NCBI GenBank assembly: GCA_965209015.1
Contig: OZ242367.1
Span: 744,001-808,000 of the forward strand
Source: Bin80 sp965209015
GTDB taxonomy: Bacteria; Bacteroidota; Rhodothermia; Rhodothermales; Bin80
Length of the DNA stretch: 64,000 bases
Direction of reading: 5' to 3'
Each line of letters starts with the position of its first letter. Positions within the stretch are counted from its first letter, which is position 1. Both the position numbers and the translations under genes were made by a program. Under the pieces are notes generated by a model, which was not told the DNA's origin, did no database searches, and saw only the letters and a program-made list of their open reading frames with translations. Shown piece after piece: positions 24,376 through 34,500 of this stretch.

Positions 24376-25038
24376 TTAGCGTAGCTTGAATACGATGGGG
24401 AGTGACATTTTCACTTGAACAGCCCGTCCACGCTGGCGTCCTGGCACGAATTTAGCGTGTTCCGTGATGACTCGGATAGCTTCTTGATCACAGCCGCCTC
24501 CAATACCGCGAAGGATTGCAGGCTCTCGTACATTCCCTTCTTCGTCTACGATGAACTGAACGATTACCCTACCTTCAACATTCGCCTTGCGCGCAATCTC
24601 TGGGTATCGCGCCTTGGACTGAAGTCCACCAATTCCACCAATCAATTCAGGCATCTGCTCAACAATCTCAAAGATTTCGGGTTCTTCAATCACCTCATCC
24701 TCATCTGGGGGTGGGGGAGGAGGTAAATTAATGGGAGCATCCAAATCCAGAGAAGCATCTAAATCTAAGTCGTCATCTTCTAAGATCTCATCATCAGGAA
24801 CCTCTACAGGTACCGGAGGACGGGGAGGTGGCGGCGGTTTTTGAATCTGCTTTGTTTGCAGGATTTCTTCCATCTGGACTACTTCCTGCTCAACCTGCTC
24901 AATTTCCATAGCATCACCACGTTGCATATTCGCATTGAATGCGAGAATCAAAAGGAGGAGCGAGATAATCATTCCGACCTGCACAAAGAAACCATAAGTC
25001 CTTTTCAGATCTGCTGATGGGGTTTTACGTAATGCCAT
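24376..25038 (-). CDS. TonB family energy transducer
   Basis: This 220-residue protein spans the periplasm and passes proton-motive energy to outer-membrane TonB-dependent receptors such as the SusC protein at 31.6 kb. It has one N-terminal membrane helix (FFVQVGMIISLLLLILAF), a Pro-rich spacer (PPPPPRPPVPVEVP and PPPPPPDEDE) with an acidic middle, and a C-terminal TonB domain (YPEIARKANVEGRVIVQFIVD; GIGGGCDQEAIRVI; F.PGRQRGR.V). This is the usual Bacteroidota TonB form, without exbBD adjacent. A strong terminator follows. Confidence 0.92.
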   Translation of the reverse strand: MALRKTPSADLKRTYGFFVQVGMIISLLLLILAFNANMQRGDAMEIEQVEQEVVQMEEILQTKQIQKPPPPPRPPVPVEVPDDEILEDDDLDLDASLDLDAPINLPPPPPPDEDEVIEEPEIFEIVEQMPELIGGIGGLQSKARYPEIARKANVEGRVIVQFIVDEEGNVREPAILRGIGGGCDQEAIRVITEHAKFVPGRQRGRAVQVKMSLPIVFKLR

Positions 25039-25099
25039 GGATCAGGAAGTCTGGTGAGTCAAAAAATATATATTTAGCAAGAAATTAATAAATCGTACG

Positions 25100-26728
25100 T
25101 TAATGGAAAAATGCAGGTTCCCTGATCAGATTCTTTCTTAATGAGGTGAGTGCATCAACGACTCCATCAACTAAATCTCCTGCAATCATCGTGCCAGATG
25201 GATGATTCTGGGAATACAGATCCGAAGCTAGGCCTCCAATATGAGATGCGCAGATCGCCGCGATTGAGGTCGTGCAGCCCTGCGCCAGAAGTCCGCCACA
25301 GAGACCAGCCAATACATCCCCTGTTCCTGCGGTAGCGAGAGCAGGATTGCCTGTGCCACAGACCACCGCTTGATTTTGAGTATGACAGATAATCGTAGGA
25401 GAACCTTTGAGTACAAGCGTACAGTTCCACTTGGAAGACCATTCATGTGCTGAATGAAGTCGATCCGCAGGAGCTGGATCCCCGATCATCCGCTCAAACT
25501 CCCCAGCATGGGGGGTTAATATCCAGGATCTTTCCTGATCATAATCCTTCATCACTTGAGTGGCAACCACCAATGCATCTGCATCCACAACAACTGGAAT
25601 TTTAGATGTTTGGAGGATAGTTTCTATAAAGTGTTCGGTGGTAGGGGATCTGCCCAGACCAGGTCCAATGATTAATGCGTTTGCTTTCTGAAGCCAGGGA
25701 CTAAGTTGGTGCAAAGCAGCTTCCGTGTCAATTCCACCGCTTTTATGTTCAGTTAGACCAATCGTCGGAATTTCTGTCATCGCAGTGGTTAGTATATTCT
25801 GGATGCTTTTTGGAACTGCGCAAGCGACATATCCTGCACCTACACGTGCCGCCGCACGCGCAGTCAGCATTGGGGCACCAGAAAAATCAGAAGACCCTCC
25901 GATCACGAGAACCATGCCGGCGCTGTACTTGTGTGCTTGCAAATCGCGGGAGGGAAGAAGAGTAGCCGTCGCAATGTCGGTGGAAATCCAATCTATGTTG
26001 AACTCAGATTGATCCAGAACAACATGTGGAGGCAGTCCGATGGATACGAGTTCGGTTTGGCCTGAATAAATGGATCCATCGCCGAAAAGTAATCCCCCCT
26101 TGTAGGCACTGAATGTGATTGTTAGGTCAGCGCGCACCGCTACGCCAAGTGGTTCTCCGGTATCTCCATGAAGCCCCGAAGGTAGATCCAGTGCGACGAT
26201 TGGCTGAGATGTCGCATTGAGTGCATGAACTAAATCCGCCACTTCGCCTTGGAGTGGTCGATTCAGGCCGACACCAAATAAGGCATCTACATATAGATCT
26301 GCTTTGGGAAGTGATTCGGGAAGGTCATGATCCAGAATTAACCGGTCAGATGGATCCAGAGTTTTGAGCTGTTCAAGGAGAAGCAGATTTTGTTTTGCTT
26401 CAGGGGTAGAGGGATATTTTAAGCACTTGACGTAGACCTGTGCCCCTAAGGTATAGAGGACTCGGGCAACGACGAATCCGTCTCCACCATTATTTCCACC
26501 CCCGCAACAGATTACCACCCTGCGCCCTCGCATCTTCCCAAAATCTCGCTCAATAATGGATGCAGAACTGCTTCCAGCACTTTCCATGAGTGTGAATGCA
26601 GAAATCCCAAACCTCTCAATGGCAAATTGATCGAATTTTTGTTGTGCGCTGGCCCGTAATAGCGGCAAAAATCCGATAGTTAATGGGTCAGATCCAGGAA
26701 TAAGGTGTTGATTCATTTGGGATTTCAT
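25100..26728 (-). CDS. nnr: bifunctional NAD(P)H-hydrate epimerase/dehydratase Nnr
   Basis: This 542-residue fused enzyme repairs damaged NADH and NADPH hydrates. The N-terminal YjeF/NnrE epimerase half (residues about 20-245) has GGGNNGGDGFVVARVL and ALDLPSGLHGDTG. The C-terminal NnrD dehydratase half (about 250-530) has GSSDFSGAPMLTARAA.RVGAGYV (cited in part), GPGLGRS, ILTPHAGEF and TAGTGDVLAG, the nucleotide-binding ribokinase-like motif. Both halves look complete. The gene follows the Big_5 lipoprotein gene by three bases on the same strand. Confidence 0.95.
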   Translation of the reverse strand: MKSQMNQHLIPGSDPLTIGFLPLLRASAQQKFDQFAIERFGISAFTLMESAGSSSASIIERDFGKMRGRRVVICCGGGNNGGDGFVVARVLYTLGAQVYVKCLKYPSTPEAKQNLLLLEQLKTLDPSDRLILDHDLPESLPKADLYVDALFGVGLNRPLQGEVADLVHALNATSQPIVALDLPSGLHGDTGEPLGVAVRADLTITFSAYKGGLLFGDGSIYSGQTELVSIGLPPHVVLDQSEFNIDWISTDIATATLLPSRDLQAHKYSAGMVLVIGGSSDFSGAPMLTARAAARVGAGYVACAVPKSIQNILTTAMTEIPTIGLTEHKSGGIDTEAALHQLSPWLQKANALIIGPGLGRSPTTEHFIETILQTSKIPVVVDADALVVATQVMKDYDQERSWILTPHAGEFERMIGDPAPADRLHSAHEWSSKWNCTLVLKGSPTIICHTQNQAVVCGTGNPALATAGTGDVLAGLCGGLLAQGCTTSIAAICASHIGGLASDLYSQNHPSGTMIAGDLVDGVVDALTSLRKNLIREPAFFH

Positions 26729-26731
26729 GAA

Positions 26732-28387
26732 TTATTGGTCAGAGGCAGGAGAGGGGATAGAGGGCGGGGGGCTAACCATCAGAGTTTCGGCGAGAGCAGT
26801 ATCCCATCGAGGACGAATCGTGATGGATTCCGAGAACCATGTAATCGGTTCGGCAGGCTCGTAAGGGTGAATCAAACCGCCATCCCAAGTACCATTATGA
26901 TTCCGATCAATAAATGCATGGATACGATACGATTTTTCTGGAAGATTCTCAAATACGAAGCTACTCTCCGAATCGGGTGATTGTGTAGCAAGAATCTTCC
27001 CATCCATCTCGGTGAGGCGAACGATCACGCTATCACCTTTTGGAACAGCGAATCCACTAATACTTCCCAAAGATTGGGCTCCCAGCCGTTCAAAAAATCG
27101 TACATAGGTACTGTCTTTTTGCTTTATCGAGACCCTGTAAATTTGGGTCGGATCATCTAGTGATGTGATACGAAAACTTGTTCCGTTTGAGGATTGGAGA
27201 TCAAAGGATACGTGCGCTCCGGTTGAATCTTCAACGCTTAACAGACTGTCCAAGAGTTGTCGGTGTACTGGTTGATCAAAAACAAGGTGTGGCATTTCCC
27301 AAGGGGCGAGCCTGTAAGGATTCTCTGAATTGGCTGTTAAAAAATGCTGAAACTGAGGTTCAGTCGTAATCATTTGCAGATTCCCCATAAAAAAGGTAGG
27401 ATCAGGACGCACAGAATTTCCAGTGGAATCCTGTACGGAAACGTCTGGAAAGAGTCTGTAGGTCTGTTCTTGTAGAGTGTCACTCATCAGATAGACCATG
27501 CGGGGATTGGACTCCAACTGGTAGCTGGAGTGAACCTTGACTGGAGTATTTTGGAGAGAGTCCGAAAGCATCCACGATTCTCCTGTTAGGTTTGATATGG
27601 ATACACCTTCACTAAACCGGACCTCTATGAGTTGATTTGTCGTTGCACGTACCCTTTCAATCGTTGGTCTCAGGGTATCTACTTTGGTGTATATCCAATC
27701 CAAAATCTTTTGATTTGTATCTGGAATCGCGGTGATCTGAGGAATCGGAGGTACAGCAAACCATTCCCCATGATCTGGCTTCAGGTTGCGATTCAGATCT
27801 CGTAATCCGATCAAGAAAAAATCTGACTCGCGAACATAATTGAATTCAAACCGCCCCTCCGGGTCTGTTTGGGTTTGATAGGCGGAAATCTCGGAGATAA
27901 TGTCGGGTGTATTATAGGCAAGGACTAAGAGGCCTGCGACTGGCCGTCCTTGGCTTTGGTCAATGATCCGACCGCGCAGGCGACCTTGATCAATGACTGG
28001 TCCGGTCGAAAAAGCAAAAGAAATTGGTTGAGTCAGCCGGACTCCATGCCAATCTCTGAACTCATCATCCAAGGTAACAACATAAGTTGTTGAGTCTCTT
28101 AGCGGTTCGGATAGTCGCACGCTGACCGAGCGCTTTCGCCACTTGAACTGTAGCTTTCCCTGTGGTGGTGGGACGATTGACAGCGCACGCGCAAGGGAGG
28201 CTTCATTCACATACTCAGAAAAATTCAATCTGAGTTCTGTAGGAGAAACCTCCACCGATTCATGTGGAGGATCCGTAGATAGAAGTATAGGAGGTTGCTC
28301 ATCACGCGGACCACCTGTTGGGGGGCGCGGATCTGCACAACCGCAGATTAGCAAGATGCTAATGAAAGCAAGATTACGAGTCAGCAC
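26732..28387 (-). CDS. Ig-like (Big_5) outer-membrane lipoprotein
   Basis: This 551-residue lipoprotein has the lipobox LLICGC near residue 16, followed by ADPRPPTGGPRDEQPP, a start pattern common in Bacteroidota Big_5 lipoproteins. The Big_5 Ig-like domain is at about residues 30-130 (PPILLSTDPPHESVEVSPTELRLNFSEYV, cited in part). A carboxypeptidase-regulatory-like beta domain follows near GRLRGRIIDQSQGRPVAG, and another similar one lies near ENLPEKSYRIHAFIDRNHNGTWDGG. It probably sits at the cell surface or inner leaflet of the outer membrane; function unknown. It overlaps the upstream gene by 14 bases. Confidence 0.82.
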   Translation of the reverse strand: MLTRNLAFISILLICGCADPRPPTGGPRDEQPPILLSTDPPHESVEVSPTELRLNFSEYVNEASLARALSIVPPPQGKLQFKWRKRSVSVRLSEPLRDSTTYVVTLDDEFRDWHGVRLTQPISFAFSTGPVIDQGRLRGRIIDQSQGRPVAGLLVLAYNTPDIISEISAYQTQTDPEGRFEFNYVRESDFFLIGLRDLNRNLKPDHGEWFAVPPIPQITAIPDTNQKILDWIYTKVDTLRPTIERVRATTNQLIEVRFSEGVSISNLTGESWMLSDSLQNTPVKVHSSYQLESNPRMVYLMSDTLQEQTYRLFPDVSVQDSTGNSVRPDPTFFMGNLQMITTEPQFQHFLTANSENPYRLAPWEMPHLVFDQPVHRQLLDSLLSVEDSTGAHVSFDLQSSNGTSFRITSLDDPTQIYRVSIKQKDSTYVRFFERLGAQSLGSISGFAVPKGDSVIVRLTEMDGKILATQSPDSESSFVFENLPEKSYRIHAFIDRNHNGTWDGGLIHPYEPAEPITWFSESITIRPRWDTALAETLMVSPPPSIPSPASDQ

Positions 28388-28976
28388 TGTCGTTTCGCAG
28401 ATTGAAGAAAAGGAATGCAGCGAGCCCGGTCACAGCCCCTATAATCAGTGGTTCTAGGTAACGGCGGATCCAACGGTCATGAGGAGGTTCTGCCTGCGTT
28501 TCGGGGTAGGCGGAGGATTCCAGTGCAGGGATCATATTACGAGGGATCTCATCTATGAGGGACATCTGGCAAGTATCATGGGCACGAAATTCACCGGTTT
28601 TTCCAATATAGGAGTAAGTTAAATCCAGTCTGACTGAGCGTGATATACTCTTCCGACTTAGTCTTTCATAGGATACGGCTGCCCGTGGGACTTCCCATGA
28701 AATTAAAGAGAGAGGATTTGATGTAGAGAGCGAATCGGAGGCGAAAAGAATTTTGCCCTGTTGATTCCAATGATTAATTACCTTTGTCGTCAGATAGGGT
28801 AGAGCAGGTGATGGAGCAAGGATCAGGGAGTCGGCTTCAACTGGAACAGCCCCTAAGCATTCAAGACCAAGGTTCTCAAATACCTGCATATTTGTGAGGG
28901 TTTCCTGTGCGGCTGAGACGCATACCGAACAGAGAGATAGCCAAACACCGAATAAGAGAGATAGAGATTGTTTCAT
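28374..28976 (-). CDS. exported protein with C-terminal membrane anchor, function unknown
   Basis: This 200-residue protein has a signal peptide (MKQSLSLLFGVWLSLCSVCVSA), a 140-residue domain that should face the periplasm, and one helix near the C-terminus (PLIIGAVTGLAAFLFF) followed by a short charged tail. I recognised no family. It overlaps the Big_5 lipoprotein gene by 14 bases and lies five bases behind moaB, so it belongs to the same transcript and may work with the lipoprotein. ATG 28976 has no rival. Confidence 0.7.
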   Translation of the reverse strand: MKQSLSLLFGVWLSLCSVCVSAAQETLTNMQVFENLGLECLGAVPVEADSLILAPSPALPYLTTKVINHWNQQGKILFASDSLSTSNPLSLISWEVPRAAVSYERLSRKSISRSVRLDLTYSYIGKTGEFRAHDTCQMSLIDEIPRNMIPALESSAYPETQAEPPHDRWIRRYLEPLIIGAVTGLAAFLFFNLRNDSADS

Positions 28977-28980
28977 GTAT

Positions 28981-29475
28981 TTAGTCCTTATGTAATTCAG
29001 CGACCAAGTGCTTGGCTTCAGGTAGGATTAACTTTTCCATGGCCAGTGTAGCAGCCTTAGGTGAACCGGGAACTGCAAAAATAATCATGTCTCCGCATGT
29101 GCCGGCAATGGCTCGGGAGAGCATCGCTTTACTGCCAACTTGTTGCCACGAAAGTAGTCGAAAGAGTTCTCCAAACCCAGGTAATCGTTTGTCCAGAAGC
29201 GGACGGACTGCTTCAAAAGTTTGGTCTCTGTTGCTGATCCCCGTGCCGCCACTTAGACATACCACATCCGCGGTCTCGGATTGAGCACAAATAGCCTCTT
29301 GGATCTTATCGGGTTCGTCTGGAATAATAAATTGGGAGGAGATGATGAATCCATTACTCTGGACCAGTTCAGCCATGCGGGCACCACTTTGATCTGTGGT
29401 TTTCGTTCTGGAATCACTGATCGTGATCAGGGCAAATCGTAGCGTGAAGGGGACACCTGATTCTTTGAGACTCAT
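28981..29475 (-). CDS. moaB: MoaB/MogA family molybdopterin protein
   Basis: This 164-residue protein belongs to the MoaB/MogA family, which adenylylates molybdopterin before metal insertion. It has ALITISDSR near the start, LSGGTGISNRDQTFEAV (the nucleotide- and pterin-binding GGTG loop) and FAVPGSPKAATLAMEKLILPE at the end. No other Mo-cofactor gene is in the window, so its exact step cannot be fixed. Its ATG overlaps the yidD stop by ATGA, giving a coupled pair. Confidence 0.9.
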   Translation of the reverse strand: MSLKESGVPFTLRFALITISDSRTKTTDQSGARMAELVQSNGFIISSQFIIPDEPDKIQEAICAQSETADVVCLSGGTGISNRDQTFEAVRPLLDKRLPGFGELFRLLSWQQVGSKAMLSRAIAGTCGDMIIFAVPGSPKAATLAMEKLILPEAKHLVAELHKD

Positions 29476-29732
29476 TTTTCCTGTTTAGATGATTCACCAA
29501 ACCATATGGGAGGGTCATATCCATGTTTAGCCCACGGATGGCATCTTGCTACTCGCCAGAGGGCTAAAATGACACCCTTGACCACTCCATATTTATTGAT
29601 GGCCTCAATCGCATAATCTGAGCATGAGGGTGTATACCGACAAGCATTCAAAATGTGAGGAGACAGGATCAATTGATAGGCACGTATGGGTAGTATAAAT
29701 AATCGTCGTATCATGAATCGGATATGCCACAT
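29472..29732 (-). CDS. yidD: membrane protein insertion efficiency factor YidD
   Basis: This 86-residue protein helps YidC-dependent membrane insertion. It shows the family pattern YQLILSPH....CRYTPSCSDYAIEAI..YG...G..LA.WR.ARCHPW, including the conserved CRYxPSCSxY block and the second Cys in ARCHPW. I chose ATG 29732 because AAAGGA stands eight bases ahead of it; Met7 at 29714 has no such site. It is coupled to moaB by ATGA. It is not beside rnpA or yidC here. Confidence 0.93.
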   Translation of the reverse strand: MWHIRFMIRRLFILPIRAYQLILSPHILNACRYTPSCSDYAIEAINKYGVVKGVILALWRVARCHPWAKHGYDPPIWFGESSKQEK

Positions 29733-29787
29733 GTTACCAATCCTTTATTCCTCTCGTATAAGGTCACCATAAAGAATTGATTCAGCG

Positions 29788-30147
29788 ATGAAGAAGATTT
29801 ATGACGGTAAGATAACTGACATAGTGTTTAATGGAGACGGATTAGTTCCTGTAATCGTTCAGGACGTATCAACCCAGGAGGTTCTCATGATGGCTTATAT
29901 GAATCAAGCTACGCTGGAACAGACACTAAGGACCGGTCTTATGACGTATTGGAGTCGATCACGTAAATGTGTGTGGGTAAAAGGGCAAACTAGTGGGCAG
30001 TTTCAGATCGTCAAATCCGCAAAGTTGGATTGTGATAAAGATGCACTGCTTTTCATTGTAGAGCAGCAGGGCGGTGGAGCATGCCATACCGGTGCACGAA
30101 CGTGTTTTTTTCGGAAATTAGATGTGGAAGCGAAGCAGGATGAATGA
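29788..30147 (+). CDS. hisI: phosphoribosyl-AMP cyclohydrolase HisI
   Basis: This 119-residue single-domain enzyme opens the adenine ring of phosphoribosyl-AMP, step three of histidine synthesis. Motifs: QEVLMMAYMN, TYWSRSRKCVWVKG (SRS binding loop), the metal site DCDKDALLF, and GGGACHTGARTCFF with zinc-ligand cysteines. There is no HisE domain, as the protein stops after the cyclohydrolase core. No other his gene lies in the window. Confidence 0.95.
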   Translation: MKKIYDGKITDIVFNGDGLVPVIVQDVSTQEVLMMAYMNQATLEQTLRTGLMTYWSRSRKCVWVKGQTSGQFQIVKSAKLDCDKDALLFIVEQQGGGACHTGARTCFFRKLDVEAKQDE

Positions 30148-30265
30148 CTTCCCAATTCTTTTTCTCATACACAGATGCTGATCCTCTATCTTCACGTCCA
30201 TCAAGATCTCTATACAGGAAATCTTACACATCAGTTCTCCAGAATGCATTTTACATGAACTGCAC

Positions 30266-31042
30266 ATGATGGATCACATGACTTTTTGGAAGTATTTGGT
30301 GACTTGGTTACTTGGACTTTGTATGTTCGGATGTCTGACAGACACGCACACCCCTCAACCGGATTGGATCGTGGATCAGGCGGATGTACTTGATATCGAA
30401 GACGAAAATGATCTGACTCTTCGGCTTTCGGATTTTTATGATAGTACAGGTGTTACGCTGGTTGGAGTAACTCTACATTCTCTTCCTCGCGGAGAGTCAA
30501 TAGATCTGTATTCAGAAACCCTATATAATTCATGGGAATTAGGAAATCCTGAAACGGATAATGGAATCTTGGTACTTCTTCTGATGGCACAGCGCCAAGT
30601 ACACATCGTGATTGGTACTGGGATAGCCCAGGCAATAACATCTCAGGATTTGGATTCAATCAAGGTAAGAATGGCAGAACCGTTTGGCTTAGATGACTAT
30701 CGTGGAGGCTTTGAGATTGGTTTTGATTCCCTTATTCGTCGTATTGGTACGTTGCCATGGAAAATCAAGTATACCGGACTTGCCGAAGTCACGCTTGACT
30801 CGTTGAATAGTATCAACCAGATTGTATCAGCGGAGGGTATGATTGATCGATTTGAGGGTGATCTGGTTGTCGCAGTTGACTCTGACGGAAGAGAGGTCCG
30901 TTTAATTGTTCCAATAGATACCCCTGTACTATCCGTGGAGGATGTGATCGGATTCACTGGACGAGTTCTTCAGGTAGATCCATTGCATGTTCAAGTAATT
31001 CAACTGGAAGCTGATTATGCCTTTTTAACAAATTTTGATTAG
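30266..31042 (+). CDS. TPM-domain lipoprotein
   Basis: This 258-residue protein has a lipoprotein signal peptide (LLGLCMFGC, Cys about residue 22) followed by a TPM domain (about residues 30-155): VVDQADVL-like IVDQADVLDIEDEN, TGVTLVGVTLHSLP, NGILVLLLMAQRQVHIVIGTGI and a final GLDDYRGGFEIGFDSLI. The family includes YgcG and Psb32-type proteins of uncertain role. The C-terminal 90 residues are a beta-rich region I did not recognise, and the usual membrane helix and Gly-rich tail of YgcG are missing. ATG 30266 and ATG 30278 (Met5) are both possible. Confidence 0.75.
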   Translation: MMDHMTFWKYLVTWLLGLCMFGCLTDTHTPQPDWIVDQADVLDIEDENDLTLRLSDFYDSTGVTLVGVTLHSLPRGESIDLYSETLYNSWELGNPETDNGILVLLLMAQRQVHIVIGTGIAQAITSQDLDSIKVRMAEPFGLDDYRGGFEIGFDSLIRRIGTLPWKIKYTGLAEVTLDSLNSINQIVSAEGMIDRFEGDLVVAVDSDGREVRLIVPIDTPVLSVEDVIGFTGRVLQVDPLHVQVIQLEADYAFLTNFD

Positions 31043-31570
31043 TTCTTGGAGCAAAGGACTCGTTGAATAATTATGTACAGTATCTTGGGCATTACCTTAC
31101 CAATATGCAACCAATAGCCATCATGCCGTATAGATGATCTGAAGTATTTCCCCTCCATAGCAATTCTCAACAAATTTGTAATTTTCCAATGTCTTGGATT
31201 CTGGGTGGACTACCCATCCAGTGATGGTTCTTCCTGGAACGTAATGAGTTAGAATTCAAAGTAGGTTCGGATTATGAATTGATTGATTTCCTAACTCAGG
31301 CCTGCGATCACTTCCAGTTATCCTGCCATTTATCCTGATTTCACCGCATAAATAAATTGAAGTTTTACCCGTCAAGGTCCAGAATCTCATAGATTTGGAT
31401 TGAGGAGGGGGTAGAGTAGCAGGTTAAATTGTTTCTCATCCCTCACAGAGGTTCAGGTTGAAAAAAAATCAAGGGTTGATACACATAGTTTTAGTTTTTT
31501 GCGTAAATTGTAAAAATGTAGGTTTTAAAAACTGTATTAGTCTTACCACTCACAAACTACTGGGAATTTC
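31043..31570. other. 528-base upstream region of the SusC gene, no gene
   Basis: No coding frame is convincing. The last 90 bases are A/T-rich (around 31490-31530) and should carry the promoter of the susCD locus; I do not assign boxes with confidence because the group's sigma-factor consensus differs from the usual one. Confidence 0.5.
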
Positions 31571-34500
31571 ATGAAACAAAGATACTATTTCTTTGTCCTC
31601 TCCGTGTTACTGTTACCTGGATTTGCGAATGCGCAGAGCGTCATTTCAGGTACGGTCACGGATGACATCGGTGAGCCGCTCATTGGAGCAAATGTACTCA
31701 TCGAACAATTGGTCATTGGCTCTTCTACCGATCTGGACGGGAATTATACATTCCAAGTACCCGCAGAAAATGTTGGGCAGGCTTTGCAGCTAACGGCTCG
31801 TTACATCGGATTTACGGATCAAGTTCGGACAATCACCATTGCCGAAGGGATCATGACTGAAGATTTTGTCCTGTCCGTTGATCTACTCCAACTTGATGAA
31901 GTCGTCGTAACCGGAGTTGCGGAAGCAACACCAAGGAAGAAGTTAGCCTTTACCGTCAGTCAAGTGGATTCCGAGGATATCACATTGGCGCCGGCATCAA
32001 ATCCAGTTGCTTCACTTCAAGGAAAAGTTGCTGGAGTTGCTGTACAGGCGTTCAGTGGGTCTCCAGGTGATGCCGTGTCTGTTCGCTTGCGTGGTGCAAC
32101 TAGTATCACTGGAACCAATCAGCCGCTCTATATCGTTGATGGAGTGGTTCTCGGTTCTAATCAGGTTGATATTGATGCGCTGGACATAGACAACATTGAG
32201 ATTGTAAAAGGAGCGGCAGCTTCTTCACTTTATGGCTCCCGTGCGCAGAATGGTGTAATCAATATCACGACCCAGCGCGGCTCTGCGACTCCACTTAACC
32301 AGACCAGAGTCACAGTCCGGAATGAGTTCGGGGTCAGTAGTGTAGTAAAATCTCTTCAGGCCAACACATCCCATGACCTACGCGTTGATGGGTCTGGTAA
32401 TTTCCTAAACAGTGACGGTACTCAGAATAGCTGCCCTACATGCTTAACCAATGGGTACGGACCTGGAACTCTACAAGACACCAATCCACACGGGGCTGCG
32501 TTTTTTGATAAACCCTATCAAGGAACGCTCTACAATGCCTTTGACCAGTTTTTTGACCCTGGGAATACGTGGACGAACTATGTGGGTGTGAGCCAGAATA
32601 GTTCTAAAACGAATTTCCTTGCTTCGTTCACGAATATAGCTGAACAAGGGGCAATCCAAGGACTGGATGGATTAGAGCGCAGAAACATTCGTGTGAATTT
32701 GGATCATCGGATTCAACCGAACCTTACGGTTTCAGCTTCTGGTTTATACTCCCAGTCAACGAATGATGCCCCACAATCTGAACTATCGACAGTTACCTTT
32801 TTCAATCCGTTCTACGGCTTGATGTTTACCAATCCCATAGTGAATTTATCAGATCGGGATGATCAAGGCGAGCTTAAAATTCAGGCGGATCCACTTTCTG
32901 TTGAGGAGAACCCGCTATACCTTGTTGAGAATACAGACATATCTCAGAAACGCTCACGGATCTTGGGTAACTTCCGTGGTCGCTGGAGCCCACTAGCTTG
33001 GCTGAATCTTGAGAGTAATTTCAGTTATGACCGCTCAGACCTGGATTTCTTGGAGTTCTACGATATTGGGTTTCAATCAATCGATCCTGCGGCCCTTAAT
33101 GATGGTCGAATTGAGCGTGTAGATGTCATTGAACAAGCAATCAATTACGACCTTACAGTTTCCTTTCGGAAACGCTATGGTGCGATAACTACCCGAGCTC
33201 AGTTGAAAGCTCAAGTTGAAGATTATGACGAAATCTTAGGATTCGTTACTGGCACAGATCTTGTCACCTTAGGCCTCACGGATCTATCCAACGTTGAAAT
33301 CGAGGGGGATTATTTTACAAACACTTATACCGAGACCATTCGCTCCGAGGGTTATTATGCGACGGCTGGATTTGATTATGCGGATAAATATATTGTTGAT
33401 GCCTTCTTCCGCTATGATGGAAGTTCGTTGTTTGGTGTGGAAGAACGCTGGCAACCCTATTTTCGCGGAAGTGCTGCATGGAGGGTTTCTGAGGAATCAT
33501 TTTGGCCTTCCAATAATCCGATTACTGAATTGAAGCTACGTGCATCTATCGGAACTGCCGGTGGACGTCCAGAATTTCAAAGTCAGTATGAAACATTGTT
33601 TCTCAACAATGGGCAGTTATCAAAGAGCACCTTGGGCAATGCCTTCTTAAAGCCTGAACTTCAAACTGAAACGGAATTCGGGTTGGATGTGGGTATCCTA
33701 GACCGGATTTTCCTGGAGCTTGTGTATGCAGATACCAAAGTTGAAGACCTCCTCTTGGCGGTTCCTCTTGCAGGCTATTTAGGTTTTCCGAGACAATGGC
33801 AGAATGCTGGCGATCTTGAATCAAGTACAATTGAGGCTAGTTTGAACGCGAACCTTTATAACTCCCGGGATACCGATTTGGAACTCGGAATCATTTTTGA
33901 CCAAACCAGACAAAATATTGATGACTTCAGTTCCAATCCGTACCTTGGCGGTTCTGAGAGTCTCTTTTTCTTCCGAGAGGGTGAAATTTTAGGCTCTATG
34001 TACGGGAGTAAATTTATCACAGATCTTTCCGAACTTCCTTCCGATGTTGACGCAAACTTCTTTGATGTGAATGATGATGGGTATGTAGTTGCAGTTGGAC
34101 AGGGTAGCAGCTACACCAGTGGAGCAGGACCCGATGGAAATTTGGGAGGTGAAGATGATCTTTGGGGAACCCAGGTTGAGGTGGGAGAAAGATCGTATAG
34201 GTGGGGAATCCCAATCAAGTTTTTTGATGAGGAAGAGGAAACTGAACGGGTTCAGATTGGGAATGCTCTCCCAGATTTCAATCTTGGATTCAACTCTACA
34301 TTTCGCTATAAAGGATTCAATCTTTATATGTTGTGGGGTGCCCAAATTGGTGGAAACGTCTATAACTTCACCAAGCAGTGGGGCTATCGTGATGGCCGCA
34401 ATGCGGATCAGGATCAGGGGGGCAAGGCTGAGGGGATGAAAAAATCAACGGCTTACTACGAAACTCTCTACGCCGCGACAGACAAGAACAATCATTTCGT

